Source: Amycolatopsis aidingensis
Lineage (GTDB): Bacteria; Actinomycetota; Actinomycetes; Mycobacteriales; Pseudonocardiaceae
Length of the DNA stretch: 64,000 bases
Assembly (NCBI RefSeq): GCF_018885265.1
Contig: NZ_CP076538.1
Coordinates: 7,104,001 to 7,168,000 of the forward strand
Direction of reading: 5' to 3'
This document shows positions 17,512 to 25,764 of this stretch, one piece after another; positions within the stretch are counted from its first letter, which is position 1; the number at the start of each line of letters is the position of its first letter. The position numbers were made by a program, and so were the translations under genes. Below the pieces are notes generated by a model. That model saw only the letters and a list, made by a program, of their open reading frames with translations. It ran no database searches and had not been told where the DNA came from.

Positions 17512-18941
17512 AGGTGCCATCGACTCCGAAAAACGACCAGGCGATCTCTCCGGCGGAGCGCGACCGCCTGGTGCGTGAGGCGCACCGTGCCCACGTGTTC
17601 CAGCCCTGGTCGGCACAGGCGCATGTCGCTCCGTTCCCCGTGGCCGGGGCGGAAGGCCGGTACTTCTGGGATCACCAGGGCAACCGGTATCTCGACTTCT
17701 CCTCCCAGTTCGTCAACCTCAACATTGGGCACGCCCATCCGAAGGTCGTCGCCGCGATCAAGGAACAGGCCGAACGGTTGTGCACCATCGCGCCGCACTT
17801 CGCCAACGAGCAGCGGAGCGAGGCGGCTCGCCTTATAGCGGAGCTGACGCCGGGAGACCTCACCAAGATCTTCTTCACGAGCGGTGGAGCGGAGGCCAAT
17901 GAGCACGCGGTTCGCATGACGAGGTTGTTCACGGGGCGGCACAAGGTGCTTTCCGCCTACCGTTCCTACCACGGTGCCACCTCCACGGCGATCCACCTCA
18001 CCGGCGACCCCAGGCGGTGGCCCAACGACACCGGGGCGGCTGGCGTCGTGCACTTCGTCCCGCCCTACCTCTACCGCTCGGCCTTCGACGCCCGCACGGA
18101 GGCGGAGGAGTGCCGAAGAGCGCTCGACCATCTCGAGCAGATGATCTGTTTCGAGGGGCCGCGGACGATCGCGGCGGTGATCCTGGAACCAGTCATCGGC
18201 ACGGGTGGCGTGCTCGTCCCGCCTGCCGGATACCTGCCGGGCGTACGCGCCCTGTGCGACGAGCACGGCATCGCGCTGATCGTCGACGAGGTCATGACCG
18301 GCTTCGGGCGTACCGGCAGGTGGTTCGGCGTCGATCACTGGGATGTCGTTCCCGACCTGCTGACCTTCTCGAAGGGAGTCAACTCGGGCTACGTGCCGCT
18401 CGGCGGGGTGGCTATCACGGCGCGTATCGCGGACTTTTTTGCCGACCGGCCCTACCCCGGTGGGCTCACCTACTCCGGCCACCCGCTGGCGTGTGCGGCC
18501 GCGGTCGCAGCCACGCGGGCGATGGCCGACGAGCGGGTAGTCGAGCACGCCTCCTGGCTGGGCGAGCAGGTGCTGGGCCCGGGGTTGCGGGATATCGCCG
18601 AGGCACATCCGTGCGTGGGCGAGGTTCGCGGGCTCGGTGTCATGTGGGCCATCGAGCTCGTTCGCGACCGCGATACGCGGGAAATGCTGGTGCCCTACGC
18701 GGCCACGGGTACCGACACGGCTCCGGTCGACGAGGTCATGGCCGAGTGCCAGCGCCGCGGGCTGTGGCCCTTCGCCAACTTCAACCGCGTGCACGTTCTT
18801 CCGCCGTGCAACACCACGGAAGACGAGGCACGGAAGGGCCTCGGCATGCTCGACGAGGCACTGACGGTGGCCGACTCCCGGGTGACGGCGGGATCGCGAC
18901 GCGGCCGTCCGCGGGGACCGAGAACAGGAGACATCGAATGA
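17508..18941 (+). CDS. Class III PLP-dependent aminotransferase
   Basis: 477 residues. Motifs in order: YLDFSSQFVNLNIGHAHP, TSGGAEANEHA (phosphate binding), YRSYHGAT, AAVILEPVIGTGG, IVDEVMTGFGRTG (PLP ring Asp) and the Schiff-base lysine in FSKGVNSGYVPLGG. Relatives transfer omega-amino groups (beta-alanine, 3-aminoisobutyrate, taurine, GABA) to pyruvate or 2-oxoglutarate. If the upstream enzymes make 3-aminoisobutyrate, this enzyme could interconvert it with methylmalonate semialdehyde; alternatively it installs the amine that the amidinotransferase later modifies. Start and stop overlap neighbours by 4 bp. Confidence 0.92.
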   Translation: MKVPSTPKNDQAISPAERDRLVREAHRAHVFQPWSAQAHVAPFPVAGAEGRYFWDHQGNRYLDFSSQFVNLNIGHAHPKVVAAIKEQAERLCTIAPHFANEQRSEAARLIAELTPGDLTKIFFTSGGAEANEHAVRMTRLFTGRHKVLSAYRSYHGATSTAIHLTGDPRRWPNDTGAAGVVHFVPPYLYRSAFDARTEAEECRRALDHLEQMICFEGPRTIAAVILEPVIGTGGVLVPPAGYLPGVRALCDEHGIALIVDEVMTGFGRTGRWFGVDHWDVVPDLLTFSKGVNSGYVPLGGVAITARIADFFADRPYPGGLTYSGHPLACAAAVAATRAMADERVVEHASWLGEQVLGPGLRDIAEAHPCVGEVRGLGVMWAIELVRDRDTREMLVPYAATGTDTAPVDEVMAECQRRGLWPFANFNRVHVLPPCNTTEDEARKGLGMLDEALTVADSRVTAGSRRGRPRGPRTGDIE

Positions 18942-20644
18942 TTATCTGTGGTCTCAAGCTGACCCACGACGGGGCGGTCGCGCTGCTCGACGGCGACCGG
19001 TTGGTGTTCAGTGTGGAAATCGAGAAACTTGCGAACAACCGGCGGTACAGCGACATGCCTGATCTACGGGTGATTCCGGAGATCCTCGCGTCGTTCGGCT
19101 GCCGGGTCGCCGACGTCGACGAGTGGGTGATCGACGGATGGGATGGCGACGTGAGCAGGGACCTCGAGCTCGCCGACCATGGGAGGGCGATCACGCTCAC
19201 CGTCGGCCCGTACCGCGAGTCGGCCAGCAGCCCCTCGCTGACGAGCCCGAGCCTCACGGGCCAGTTCACCATCGACGGAAAAGAATTGGTCTATACCAGT
19301 TATCCACATGCGGCCGGCCACCTCGCCGGAACCTACTGTTCGAGTCCCTTCGCCGACCGGGGTGAACCGTCCTTCGTGCTGATCTGGGACGGCGGCCTAT
19401 TCCCCAGGCTCTACTGGGTCGACCCGGACCGCGGTGTGGACAACGGAGGCGAGCTCTTTCCGTTGATCGGGCACGCGTACGCCATGGCGGGACTGAGTTT
19501 CGGTCCCTTCCGCGGCTTGCCTCAGAAGACCAAGACGGACGAGCTGTCTGTGGCCGGCAAGCTCATGGCCTACATCGCGCTGGGAAAGGCCGATACGCCG
19601 GTGATCGACGTGCTGCGCGAGACGTTTCACGAAACCTTCGAAAGCAAGACACCGGAGGCGGTGCGCTACCGCGAAACGATCGGGGGTTTCGGCAGCCTCT
19701 TCGAACCGTCCCGCGCGCCGGTGAACGCGTTCCTCGGCAAAGTGCGAGACCGCGTTGAGGCCCTCGGTGTCCCGGACGAGGACGTGCTGGCGAGCTTTCA
19801 CCAGTTCCTGGAGGAGCTGCTGGTGGAGCGGATCGAGGCGAAGGTGCGCGAGTGGAAGGGGGATGGGCCGTGGAACCTGTGTTTCGCCGGAGGTTGTGCG
19901 CTGAACATCAACTGGAACAGCGCGCTGCGCGCCCGTTCCCTGTTCGGTGAAATGTGGGTTCCGCCGTTTCCTAACGACTCCGGATCGGCGCTCGGCGTCG
20001 CGACGCTGGGCATGATCCAGCACCGCGGAATCGGTCCGATCACCTGGCATCCCCAGTCAGGGTCGGCTCTGGGGCCGGTCACGGAGGTGCCATGCGGCTG
20101 GACCTCCCGTCGCGCCGCGGCGGCGGAGGTGGCCCGGTTGCTGCACGAGTCGGGTGAGCCCGTAGTCGTGCTCGAGGGCAGGGCCGAGCTCGGCCCGCGG
20201 GCGCTCGGCGGCCGCAGCATCATCGCGCCAGCAGCGGACCCGGCGATGAAGGACAGGCTCAACGACATCAAGAACCGCGAGTCCTACCGTCCCGTGGCGC
20301 CGATCTGCCTGGTCGAGGAGGCGCCGAAGATCTTCGACCCGGGCACGCCCGATCCGTACATGTTGTTCGACCACGATGTCCGTGAAGGCTGGGCGTCGCG
20401 CATCCCGGCCGTGATCCACCTCGACGGAACGGCCCGGCTGCAGACCGTCTCCTCCGACGACTTCCCCGAAATCGCCGCCCTGCTCGCCGAGTACCACAAG
20501 CTCTCGGGGATTCCCGTGCTGTGCAACACGAGCGCGAACTTCAACGGCAGCGGTTTCTTTCCCGACGTCGCCTCAGCGATCGAATGGGGCCGGGTAGCCC
20601 GGGTCTGGAGCGAGGGCGTCCTGTACGAGCGGACCGGGAGTTGA
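18938..20644 (+). CDS. NodU/CmcH-family O-carbamoyltransferase
   Basis: 568 residues from the ATG at 18938, which overlaps the preceding stop; a longer open frame to the left is only read-through of the aminotransferase region. The N-terminal Kae1-like domain starts MIICGLKLTHDGAVALLDGD and has ADHGRAITL, YPHAAGHLAG, FVLIWDGG and NLCFAGGCALNINWN. The C-terminal YrdC-like domain has GRAELGPRALGGRSIIA, NRESYRPVAPICL and LCNTSANFNGSGFF. Family members (CmcH, TobZ, SxtI) carbamoylate a hydroxyl using carbamoyl phosphate and ATP. The hydroxyl acceptor could be created by the PhyH-type hydroxylase encoded immediately downstream. Confidence 0.94.
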   Translation: MIICGLKLTHDGAVALLDGDRLVFSVEIEKLANNRRYSDMPDLRVIPEILASFGCRVADVDEWVIDGWDGDVSRDLELADHGRAITLTVGPYRESASSPSLTSPSLTGQFTIDGKELVYTSYPHAAGHLAGTYCSSPFADRGEPSFVLIWDGGLFPRLYWVDPDRGVDNGGELFPLIGHAYAMAGLSFGPFRGLPQKTKTDELSVAGKLMAYIALGKADTPVIDVLRETFHETFESKTPEAVRYRETIGGFGSLFEPSRAPVNAFLGKVRDRVEALGVPDEDVLASFHQFLEELLVERIEAKVREWKGDGPWNLCFAGGCALNINWNSALRARSLFGEMWVPPFPNDSGSALGVATLGMIQHRGIGPITWHPQSGSALGPVTEVPCGWTSRRAAAAEVARLLHESGEPVVVLEGRAELGPRALGGRSIIAPAADPAMKDRLNDIKNRESYRPVAPICLVEEAPKIFDPGTPDPYMLFDHDVREGWASRIPAVIHLDGTARLQTVSSDDFPEIAALLAEYHKLSGIPVLCNTSANFNGSGFFPDVASAIEWGRVARVWSEGVLYERTGS

Positions 20645-20659
20645 GTGGAGGTTCAGCGT

Positions 20660-21496
20660 ATGCGTTTGACCAAGCCGCAGCTCGACCGGTACCACCGCGA
20701 CGGCTTCCTCGAACTCGACCGCGCGTTGAGCGCGGAGGAGACACAGGTTCTCCGCGAGGCGTTCGCCCGGGACTGCGACGTGCCGGGGCCCCATCGGGTG
20801 CTGGAGGACGACCGGACGGTCCGGGCCGTGTACGCCTCGCACCAGCGGCAGCGCGAGTTCGCCGCCCTCGTGCGCGACCGGCGTCTACTGGCCCCCGCAC
20901 GCCAGCTGCTGGGAGACCAGGTCTACGTCTACCAGTTAAAGATCAACTCCAAGTCGCCGTTCACCGGGGAGGGCTGGTCCTGGCACCAGGACTACCCCGC
21001 CTGGCGCATCGCCGACAGCCTTGCCGAACCTCGGCAGGTCAACGTGGCGGTGTTCCTCGACGACGTCGACGAGTTTAACGGCCCAGTCGTGTTCGTGCCC
21101 GGTTCGCACCGCTTCGGTCCGCTCCACCTCGACCGCACGCCCGACGCGAAGTCCGATCAGCACATCGACCCCGATGACATCGCGCTGACCAGAGAGCAGC
21201 TCGCGAAACTCGTCGACGCGGGCGCGATGGTGGCCCCCAAGGGGCCTGCGGGCACAGTCGTATTCTTCTCCTCGGAAGTCGTGCACGGCTCAGGCGTCAA
21301 CATCTCGCCGTACCCCCGTCACCTACTGATCGTGACCTACAACGACGTCAGCAATCCGCCGAGCTGGCGTGGCGAACCACGGCCCGGTTACGTCGTCTGC
21401 CGGGATAACGATCCGCTCACGTACCTCGACGATCCGCTCGGGCCGTGGACCGTGCGCCGTGCCGCCACGGTTCCGGTCTCCGAGGACATCCGATAG
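20660..21496 (+). CDS. Fe(II)/2-oxoglutarate dioxygenase, PhyH family (EctD-like)
   Basis: 278 residues from ATG 20660 (GGAGG at 20646-20650); a GTG at 20645 would add five residues. The iron triad is visible as HxD in WSWHQDYPAW and the distal His in VVHGSGVNISPYPR, followed by the 2-oxoglutarate-binding Arg of that motif. VYVYQLKINSKSPFTG and LLIVTYNDVSN closely follow the pattern of ectoine hydroxylase and related amino-acid hydroxylases. Probable role: stereospecific hydroxylation of an amino-acid-like intermediate, giving the hydroxyl for carbamoylation. Confidence 0.92.
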   Translation: MRLTKPQLDRYHRDGFLELDRALSAEETQVLREAFARDCDVPGPHRVLEDDRTVRAVYASHQRQREFAALVRDRRLLAPARQLLGDQVYVYQLKINSKSPFTGEGWSWHQDYPAWRIADSLAEPRQVNVAVFLDDVDEFNGPVVFVPGSHRFGPLHLDRTPDAKSDQHIDPDDIALTREQLAKLVDAGAMVAPKGPAGTVVFFSSEVVHGSGVNISPYPRHLLIVTYNDVSNPPSWRGEPRPGYVVCRDNDPLTYLDDPLGPWTVRRAATVPVSEDIR

Positions 21497-21612
21497 TGCG
21501 GTGATATTCCTCAAATGGAAGCCGTCGGCATGGTCGAATCAGTGAAGCCGCAGGGTGCCAACGTATCCCGCCGTAACGAGCGCCGGTATCGCCCCCGTGG
21601 GAGGAAGCCAGC

Positions 21613-22968
21613 ATGACAGACCGAGTGACGGCCCGGTACCTCGACCGGTGCCTGGCCGGCGACCGGGGCCTCGCCGCCGCGATGACGGCCGCTAGGCGGT
21701 GGCTGCCAGGCAGCCTCGACGAGCGTTGGGGCGATCGGCTGATGTCCCGCCCCGCATTTGTGGACGACGCCGGGATCTTCTCCTTCGCCCACGACCTCGA
21801 AGCACTCTTCGGGCTTCTCGTCGCGCTGCCCAGCCGACTCTTCGACGGCGACCTCGGCCGATTCTGCGAGGCGGTGGGCATCACCGCGCGCCAGGCCGCC
21901 TTGATGGCGCGGCTACCGGATCCGGCACCCTGCTACGGCAGGGCTGACGCCTACCACGACGGCACCGGTCTAAAGCTGCTGGAGTTCAACGTGGGTAGCG
22001 AGATCGGCGGTATCGACACCGCCCACGTCGCCCTGGCCCTCACCCAGGTCGACGCCTTCCGGGCCTTTGCCGAGGAGAACGAGTTGGCCTACGTCGACAC
22101 CGGTAAGCGGGTGACCGACGCCATCAGGGCCGCGGCCGAACCGCTGACCGGCGGCACCGATCCCGTCGTGGCGCTGGTCGAACCCGACGGCCTCATGCAC
22201 GAGTATCTCGAGGAGGACCGCTCCTTCCAGCAGATGCTGTCGGACCTCGGCCTCGACACGTTACTCGGCGAAGTCGGCGAGCTGCAGCACCGAGCCGGCC
22301 GCCTGCATCTGCACGGAAGGCCGGTGGACATCGTACTGCGGTACTTCACTGAGAAGGAGATCGCCGGTCAGACCGCGAGCGAGCGGGCCGTCGAGATGGT
22401 GGCGCGGGCGCATGAGGAAGGTCGGGTCGTACTGTGGACGACAATGCGCAGCAAGCTCGCTGCCAGCAAAGCCTGTTTCGGCTTGCTGTCGGACTCGCGC
22501 TGTCGCGAAGCGTTCTCCGCGGACGAGATCGCGCTGATCGAGCGGGTCCTTCCCTGGACCCGGATCCTGGACGACGTCGAGACCGAGGTGGAAGGGCAGA
22601 CCGTCAGGCTGCTCGAGTACTGCCGCGAGGCCCGCACCGGTCTCCTCATTAAACCGCACCTCGGGCATGATGGCGTCGGCATTGTGGCGGGCTGGCGCGT
22701 CACGGACGCGGAGTGGCGCGACGCCCTCGAGTCCGCCGCCGCCGCGGGCGCGATCGTGCAACGCCGGGTGATCTCCCGGCCGGAGCCGATGATTGATCCC
22801 GAAAGCGGCGAGGTGGAGCACTGGGGGTGCACCTGGAGCGTGTTCGTCGTGCCGGACGGATACGCTGGCACGACCATGCGGACGGTCACGCTGGACAACA
22901 GGTCGGAAAGACGCTGCCTGGCCCCCATCTTCCAATATCCCGCGAGCACATATGGGGGAGCGCGATGA
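21613..22968 (+). CDS. Glutathionylspermidine-synthase-like / circularly permuted ATP-grasp ligase
   Basis: 451 residues. The N-terminal part has GRADAYHDGTGLKLLEFNVGSEIGG, which corresponds to the substrate-carboxylate region of glutathionylspermidine-synthase-like and permuted ATP-grasp enzymes. The ATP-grasp region follows: IVLRYFTEKEI, VVLWTTMRSKLAASKA, LLIKPHLGHDGVGIVAGW and AIVQRRVISRPEP. Such enzymes activate a carboxylate as acyl phosphate and join it to an amine. Start ATG 21613 follows GGGAGGAAG. It is one of four different ligases in the cluster and a candidate for an amide bond made without an NRPS. A 116-bp gap before it is the largest inside the operon after the SARP. Confidence 0.8.
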   Translation: MTDRVTARYLDRCLAGDRGLAAAMTAARRWLPGSLDERWGDRLMSRPAFVDDAGIFSFAHDLEALFGLLVALPSRLFDGDLGRFCEAVGITARQAALMARLPDPAPCYGRADAYHDGTGLKLLEFNVGSEIGGIDTAHVALALTQVDAFRAFAEENELAYVDTGKRVTDAIRAAAEPLTGGTDPVVALVEPDGLMHEYLEEDRSFQQMLSDLGLDTLLGEVGELQHRAGRLHLHGRPVDIVLRYFTEKEIAGQTASERAVEMVARAHEEGRVVLWTTMRSKLAASKACFGLLSDSRCREAFSADEIALIERVLPWTRILDDVETEVEGQTVRLLEYCREARTGLLIKPHLGHDGVGIVAGWRVTDAEWRDALESAAAAGAIVQRRVISRPEPMIDPESGEVEHWGCTWSVFVVPDGYAGTTMRTVTLDNRSERRCLAPIFQYPASTYGGAR

Positions 22969-23810
22969 AGTACACGCGGTACTGCCGTTCGATGCTGTCG
23001 ACCCCGGCGCTGCAGACGGACCGCTTTCGCAAGAGCCACGAAGCCGACGCCGACATCTGCATGGTGGACTTGGAAGATTCCATTCCGCCGTGGGATAAGG
23101 ACACCGCGCGGAACCTCGCGGCGAGGTTCTTCGTCCCCCCGGCCCCCGCCAGGTGCGCGATACGGATCAACACACTCACGACGCCGGACGGGCTGCGCGA
23201 TCTGTTGGCGATTCGTGACTATCCGACAAAACCCGCGATCGTGGTGGTTCCCATGGTGGAGTCGCCACGTGACATCGAGGTCGCGGAGAGCGTCCTCGTG
23301 CGGACCTGCCCCGACGTCGAGTTCCTCGCCGTGGTGGAGACCCCGCGTGGCGTGGAGAACGCCAACGCGATAGCCGCCGCGTCACCGCGGCTGCGGGCGC
23401 TCATCTTCGGTTCCGCGGACTACTCGTTCTTGGCCGGCGTGCGCCTGGCCTGGGACACCCTGGTCCACGCGCGGGCGCGGCTGGTGAACGCCGCGCGAGC
23501 CGCTGGCATCGAAGTCATAGACGCGCCCACCTTCGAGATCTCGGAGCACGCGACGATCAAGGAAGACGCCGTCCGTGCGCACGACCTGGGCTTCAGTGGC
23601 AAGATTGCCATCCACCCGCGACAGGTACCGGTGATCAACGAGGCGTTCTCGCCGGACACCGCGACGCTCGAGAAGGCCCGGCGCATCGTGGCCGCAGGGC
23701 AGGAGAACGGCCGGAAGATCGCGGTGGTCGACGGCGCGATGGTGGGAATTCCGTTTTTCGAGGCGTCTCAGCACCTGATCGAGGAATTCGGCGACCTGCT
23801 TCATTCCTGA
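22965..23810 (+). CDS. CitE/HpcH-family aldolase or acyl-CoA lyase
   Basis: 281 residues. TIM-barrel family motifs are evident: RSMLSTPALQTDRF, MVDLEDSIPP, CAIRINTL, VVPMVESPRDIEVAE, VETPRGVENANAI, FGSADYS and GFSGKIAIHPRQV. CitE-like enzymes cleave or form 3-hydroxyacyl-CoA (citramalyl-, malyl-, methylmalyl-CoA) with Mg2+. It overlaps the preceding ATP-grasp gene by 4 bp and sits two genes before a MaoC hydratase. CitE and MaoC together are typical of mesaconyl-CoA/methylmalyl-CoA chemistry, but here they may act on a pathway-specific thioester. Confidence 0.9.
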   Translation: MKYTRYCRSMLSTPALQTDRFRKSHEADADICMVDLEDSIPPWDKDTARNLAARFFVPPAPARCAIRINTLTTPDGLRDLLAIRDYPTKPAIVVVPMVESPRDIEVAESVLVRTCPDVEFLAVVETPRGVENANAIAAASPRLRALIFGSADYSFLAGVRLAWDTLVHARARLVNAARAAGIEVIDAPTFEISEHATIKEDAVRAHDLGFSGKIAIHPRQVPVINEAFSPDTATLEKARRIVAAGQENGRKIAVVDGAMVGIPFFEASQHLIEEFGDLLHS

Positions 23811-23824
23811 CCGCAAGGAGAGAT

Positions 23825-25087
23825 ATGAGCACGGATACCGGCGCTCTGGAGCGTGTTCTCGGCGCGCACCGATACCGCAACACCGAAAAGATGCTGCGAA
23901 TGTCCGACCCCGTGTGGCTCGCCGCGGCCAGCGAGGGTCTGATAAACCTCAACGTCGAGGCGGCGTCAAACAACAAGATGATCATTCCCGAGAGCGGGCA
24001 CGAGTTTATCAACCTCTGCTCCAGCGCCTACCTCGGACTGAACTTCCATCCCAAGGTCATTGAAGGTGCCATCGACGTCCTACGGGAGGCCGGCACCACC
24101 GGCTTGTTGACGTCGAACGCGCGGATTCGGCACCGGACGCTGGGCCGCCTGGAGGAGGAGCTCGGCGAGCTGTTCCGGGCGACAGCTCTGGTCGGCGTCT
24201 CGTGCACGGCGCTCAGCTTCGGCATACTTCCGCTGGTCGCCGCAGGATATCTCGCAGAAGGCGGGGCGCGCGTGATGGTCTACGACCGATTCTGCCATTT
24301 CTCGATGGCTTATGTCAAGCCGATCACGGCCGACGAGTCCCTGGTGCTGACGGCTCCCCACAACGACCTAAACTATCTCGAAGACGTGTGCAAGAAATAC
24401 CCGCGAGTGGCTTACATCGCCGACGGTGCGTACTCCATGGGTGGCGCCGCGGCGCTGGACGGGCTCCAAGAGCTCCAGGACCGCTATGGATTGTTCCTGT
24501 ACCTCGACGATTCGCACTCGTTGTCTATCACCGGGGAGCACGGCGAAGGTTTCACCCGATCTCAGATCGAGATGAACCCCCTTTCGATCATTGTCTCGAC
24601 CCTGAACAAGGGATTCGGCTCCAACGGTGGCGTCGCGATGCTGGGACGGCCGGAACTCTATCCCTTCCTCACTCGCCACGGAGGGCCGATCGGCTGGTCG
24701 CAGAACATCGAAGTGACCAGTGTGGGCGCGTCACTGGCCAGCGCCGAGATCCACCGCTCGTCCGAACTGGGTGAGCTCCAGCACAAACTCCAGGAGAACA
24801 TCGACTATTTCGACCAGCGGTATCCCACCAAGTTCGCCGGTAACAACCTGCCCGTGCGCCTCGTCCCGGTGGGCGATGCCGACCGCTCCGTCCGCCTGTC
24901 CGGCGAACTGTTCCGGCGCGGGTACTACAGCTCGGCGGTCTTCTTCCCGATCGTACCGCGTGGCAAAGCGGCCCTGCGTGTGATGATCCGAGCGGACATC
25001 AGCAAGGACGCACTGGGCGGGTTCATCGACACGGTCGAGGAGCTCACCGCTGACTCCGACGCCGACGAGGCTCCCGCCCATGGATGA
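23825..25087 (+). CDS. Alpha-oxoamine-synthase-like PLP enzyme
   Basis: 420 residues with the fold of AONS, KBL and serine palmitoyltransferase. Motifs: NLCSSAYLGLNFHP, GTTGLLTSNARIRHRTLGRLE, YDRFCHFSMAYV (His stacking on PLP), APHNDLNYLE, DGAYSMGGAAALDGL, LDDSHSLSITGEHGEGF and the putative PLP lysine in STLNKGFGSNGG. The usual DDAHG.G.LG and TFSKALG motifs are altered, so the substrate pair may be unusual. Such enzymes condense an amino acid with an acyl-CoA with loss of CO2; the saxitoxin synthase SxtA has a domain of this type acting on arginine. RBS AAGGAGAG. Confidence 0.88.
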   Translation: MSTDTGALERVLGAHRYRNTEKMLRMSDPVWLAAASEGLINLNVEAASNNKMIIPESGHEFINLCSSAYLGLNFHPKVIEGAIDVLREAGTTGLLTSNARIRHRTLGRLEEELGELFRATALVGVSCTALSFGILPLVAAGYLAEGGARVMVYDRFCHFSMAYVKPITADESLVLTAPHNDLNYLEDVCKKYPRVAYIADGAYSMGGAAALDGLQELQDRYGLFLYLDDSHSLSITGEHGEGFTRSQIEMNPLSIIVSTLNKGFGSNGGVAMLGRPELYPFLTRHGGPIGWSQNIEVTSVGASLASAEIHRSSELGELQHKLQENIDYFDQRYPTKFAGNNLPVRLVPVGDADRSVRLSGELFRRGYYSSAVFFPIVPRGKAALRVMIRADISKDALGGFIDTVEELTADSDADEAPAHG

Positions 25088-25607
25088 GGGGCCGACCGGA
25101 TATCGGCGCGTCGGTGTGCAGCGGTACCGGGAGACGGTAGGCTTCTACTACGAGGAGTTCACGGTGGGCGACGTTTTCGAGCACCGCCCCGGGCGCACCA
25201 TCACTGAGATGGACAACGTGCTCATGAGCATGCTCGGTATGAATGCCTCACCGCTGCACATCGACGCCGCCTACATGAAGCACACCCGCTGGGAGCAGCC
25301 TATCGTCTCCAGCCTGGTGACCCTGGGAATAGTCGGTGGAATGACAGCGCGCAGCACCAGCGGCCGCGCTGTCGCCAACCTGGGATGGGACAACATCCGG
25401 TTGCTTTCCCCGGTCCTCGCAGGGGACACTCTCTATGCGGAAACCGAAATCATGATGAAACGCCCGTCGCAAAGCTATACAGATCACGGGATTGTGGGTT
25501 GCCGGACATTGGGTATTAAGTCGACTGGGGAAAAGGTCATTTCTTTCGACCGGTCGTTTCTGGTGCCCATGCGTGAACACTCCCGGGACGCCGAGGTTGG
25601 TTACTGA
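25080..25607 (+). CDS. MaoC-family acyl-CoA (de)hydratase
   Basis: 175 residues with the hot-dog fold signature: YYEEFTVGDVFEHRPGRTIT, MNASPLHIDAAYM (catalytic region), VSSLVTLGIVGGMT, VANLGWDNIRLLSPVLAGDTLYAETEI. It is closest in pattern to the mesaconyl-CoA hydratase type that accompanies CitE-like lyases. It overlaps the preceding gene by 8 bp and is the last gene of the operon; an IS1634-type element follows after about 150 bp. Confidence 0.9.
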   Translation: MDEGPTGYRRVGVQRYRETVGFYYEEFTVGDVFEHRPGRTITEMDNVLMSMLGMNASPLHIDAAYMKHTRWEQPIVSSLVTLGIVGGMTARSTSGRAVANLGWDNIRLLSPVLAGDTLYAETEIMMKRPSQSYTDHGIVGCRTLGIKSTGEKVISFDRSFLVPMREHSRDAEVGY

Positions 25608-25764
25608 GGTCGCAAGACGAGGAGTGCCCACTGGGCGGATTACGATCTCAGGGCTCTTGTGAGCTTGCGGTAGTTTGTTGACTCTGGCGGCTGGTGGTAG
25701 GCCGTGATTTGACAGGGTTTCGCGGTTGGTTGAGGGTGTGCGCTATGACCCGAGTTGGGCCAAT

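Noticed and set aside
18017..18937. Long N-terminal extension of the carbamoyltransferase reading frame
   Set aside because: It overlaps the aminotransferase gene out of frame and is Arg-rich nonsense. The true start is the ATG at 18938 that matches the family's N-terminus.
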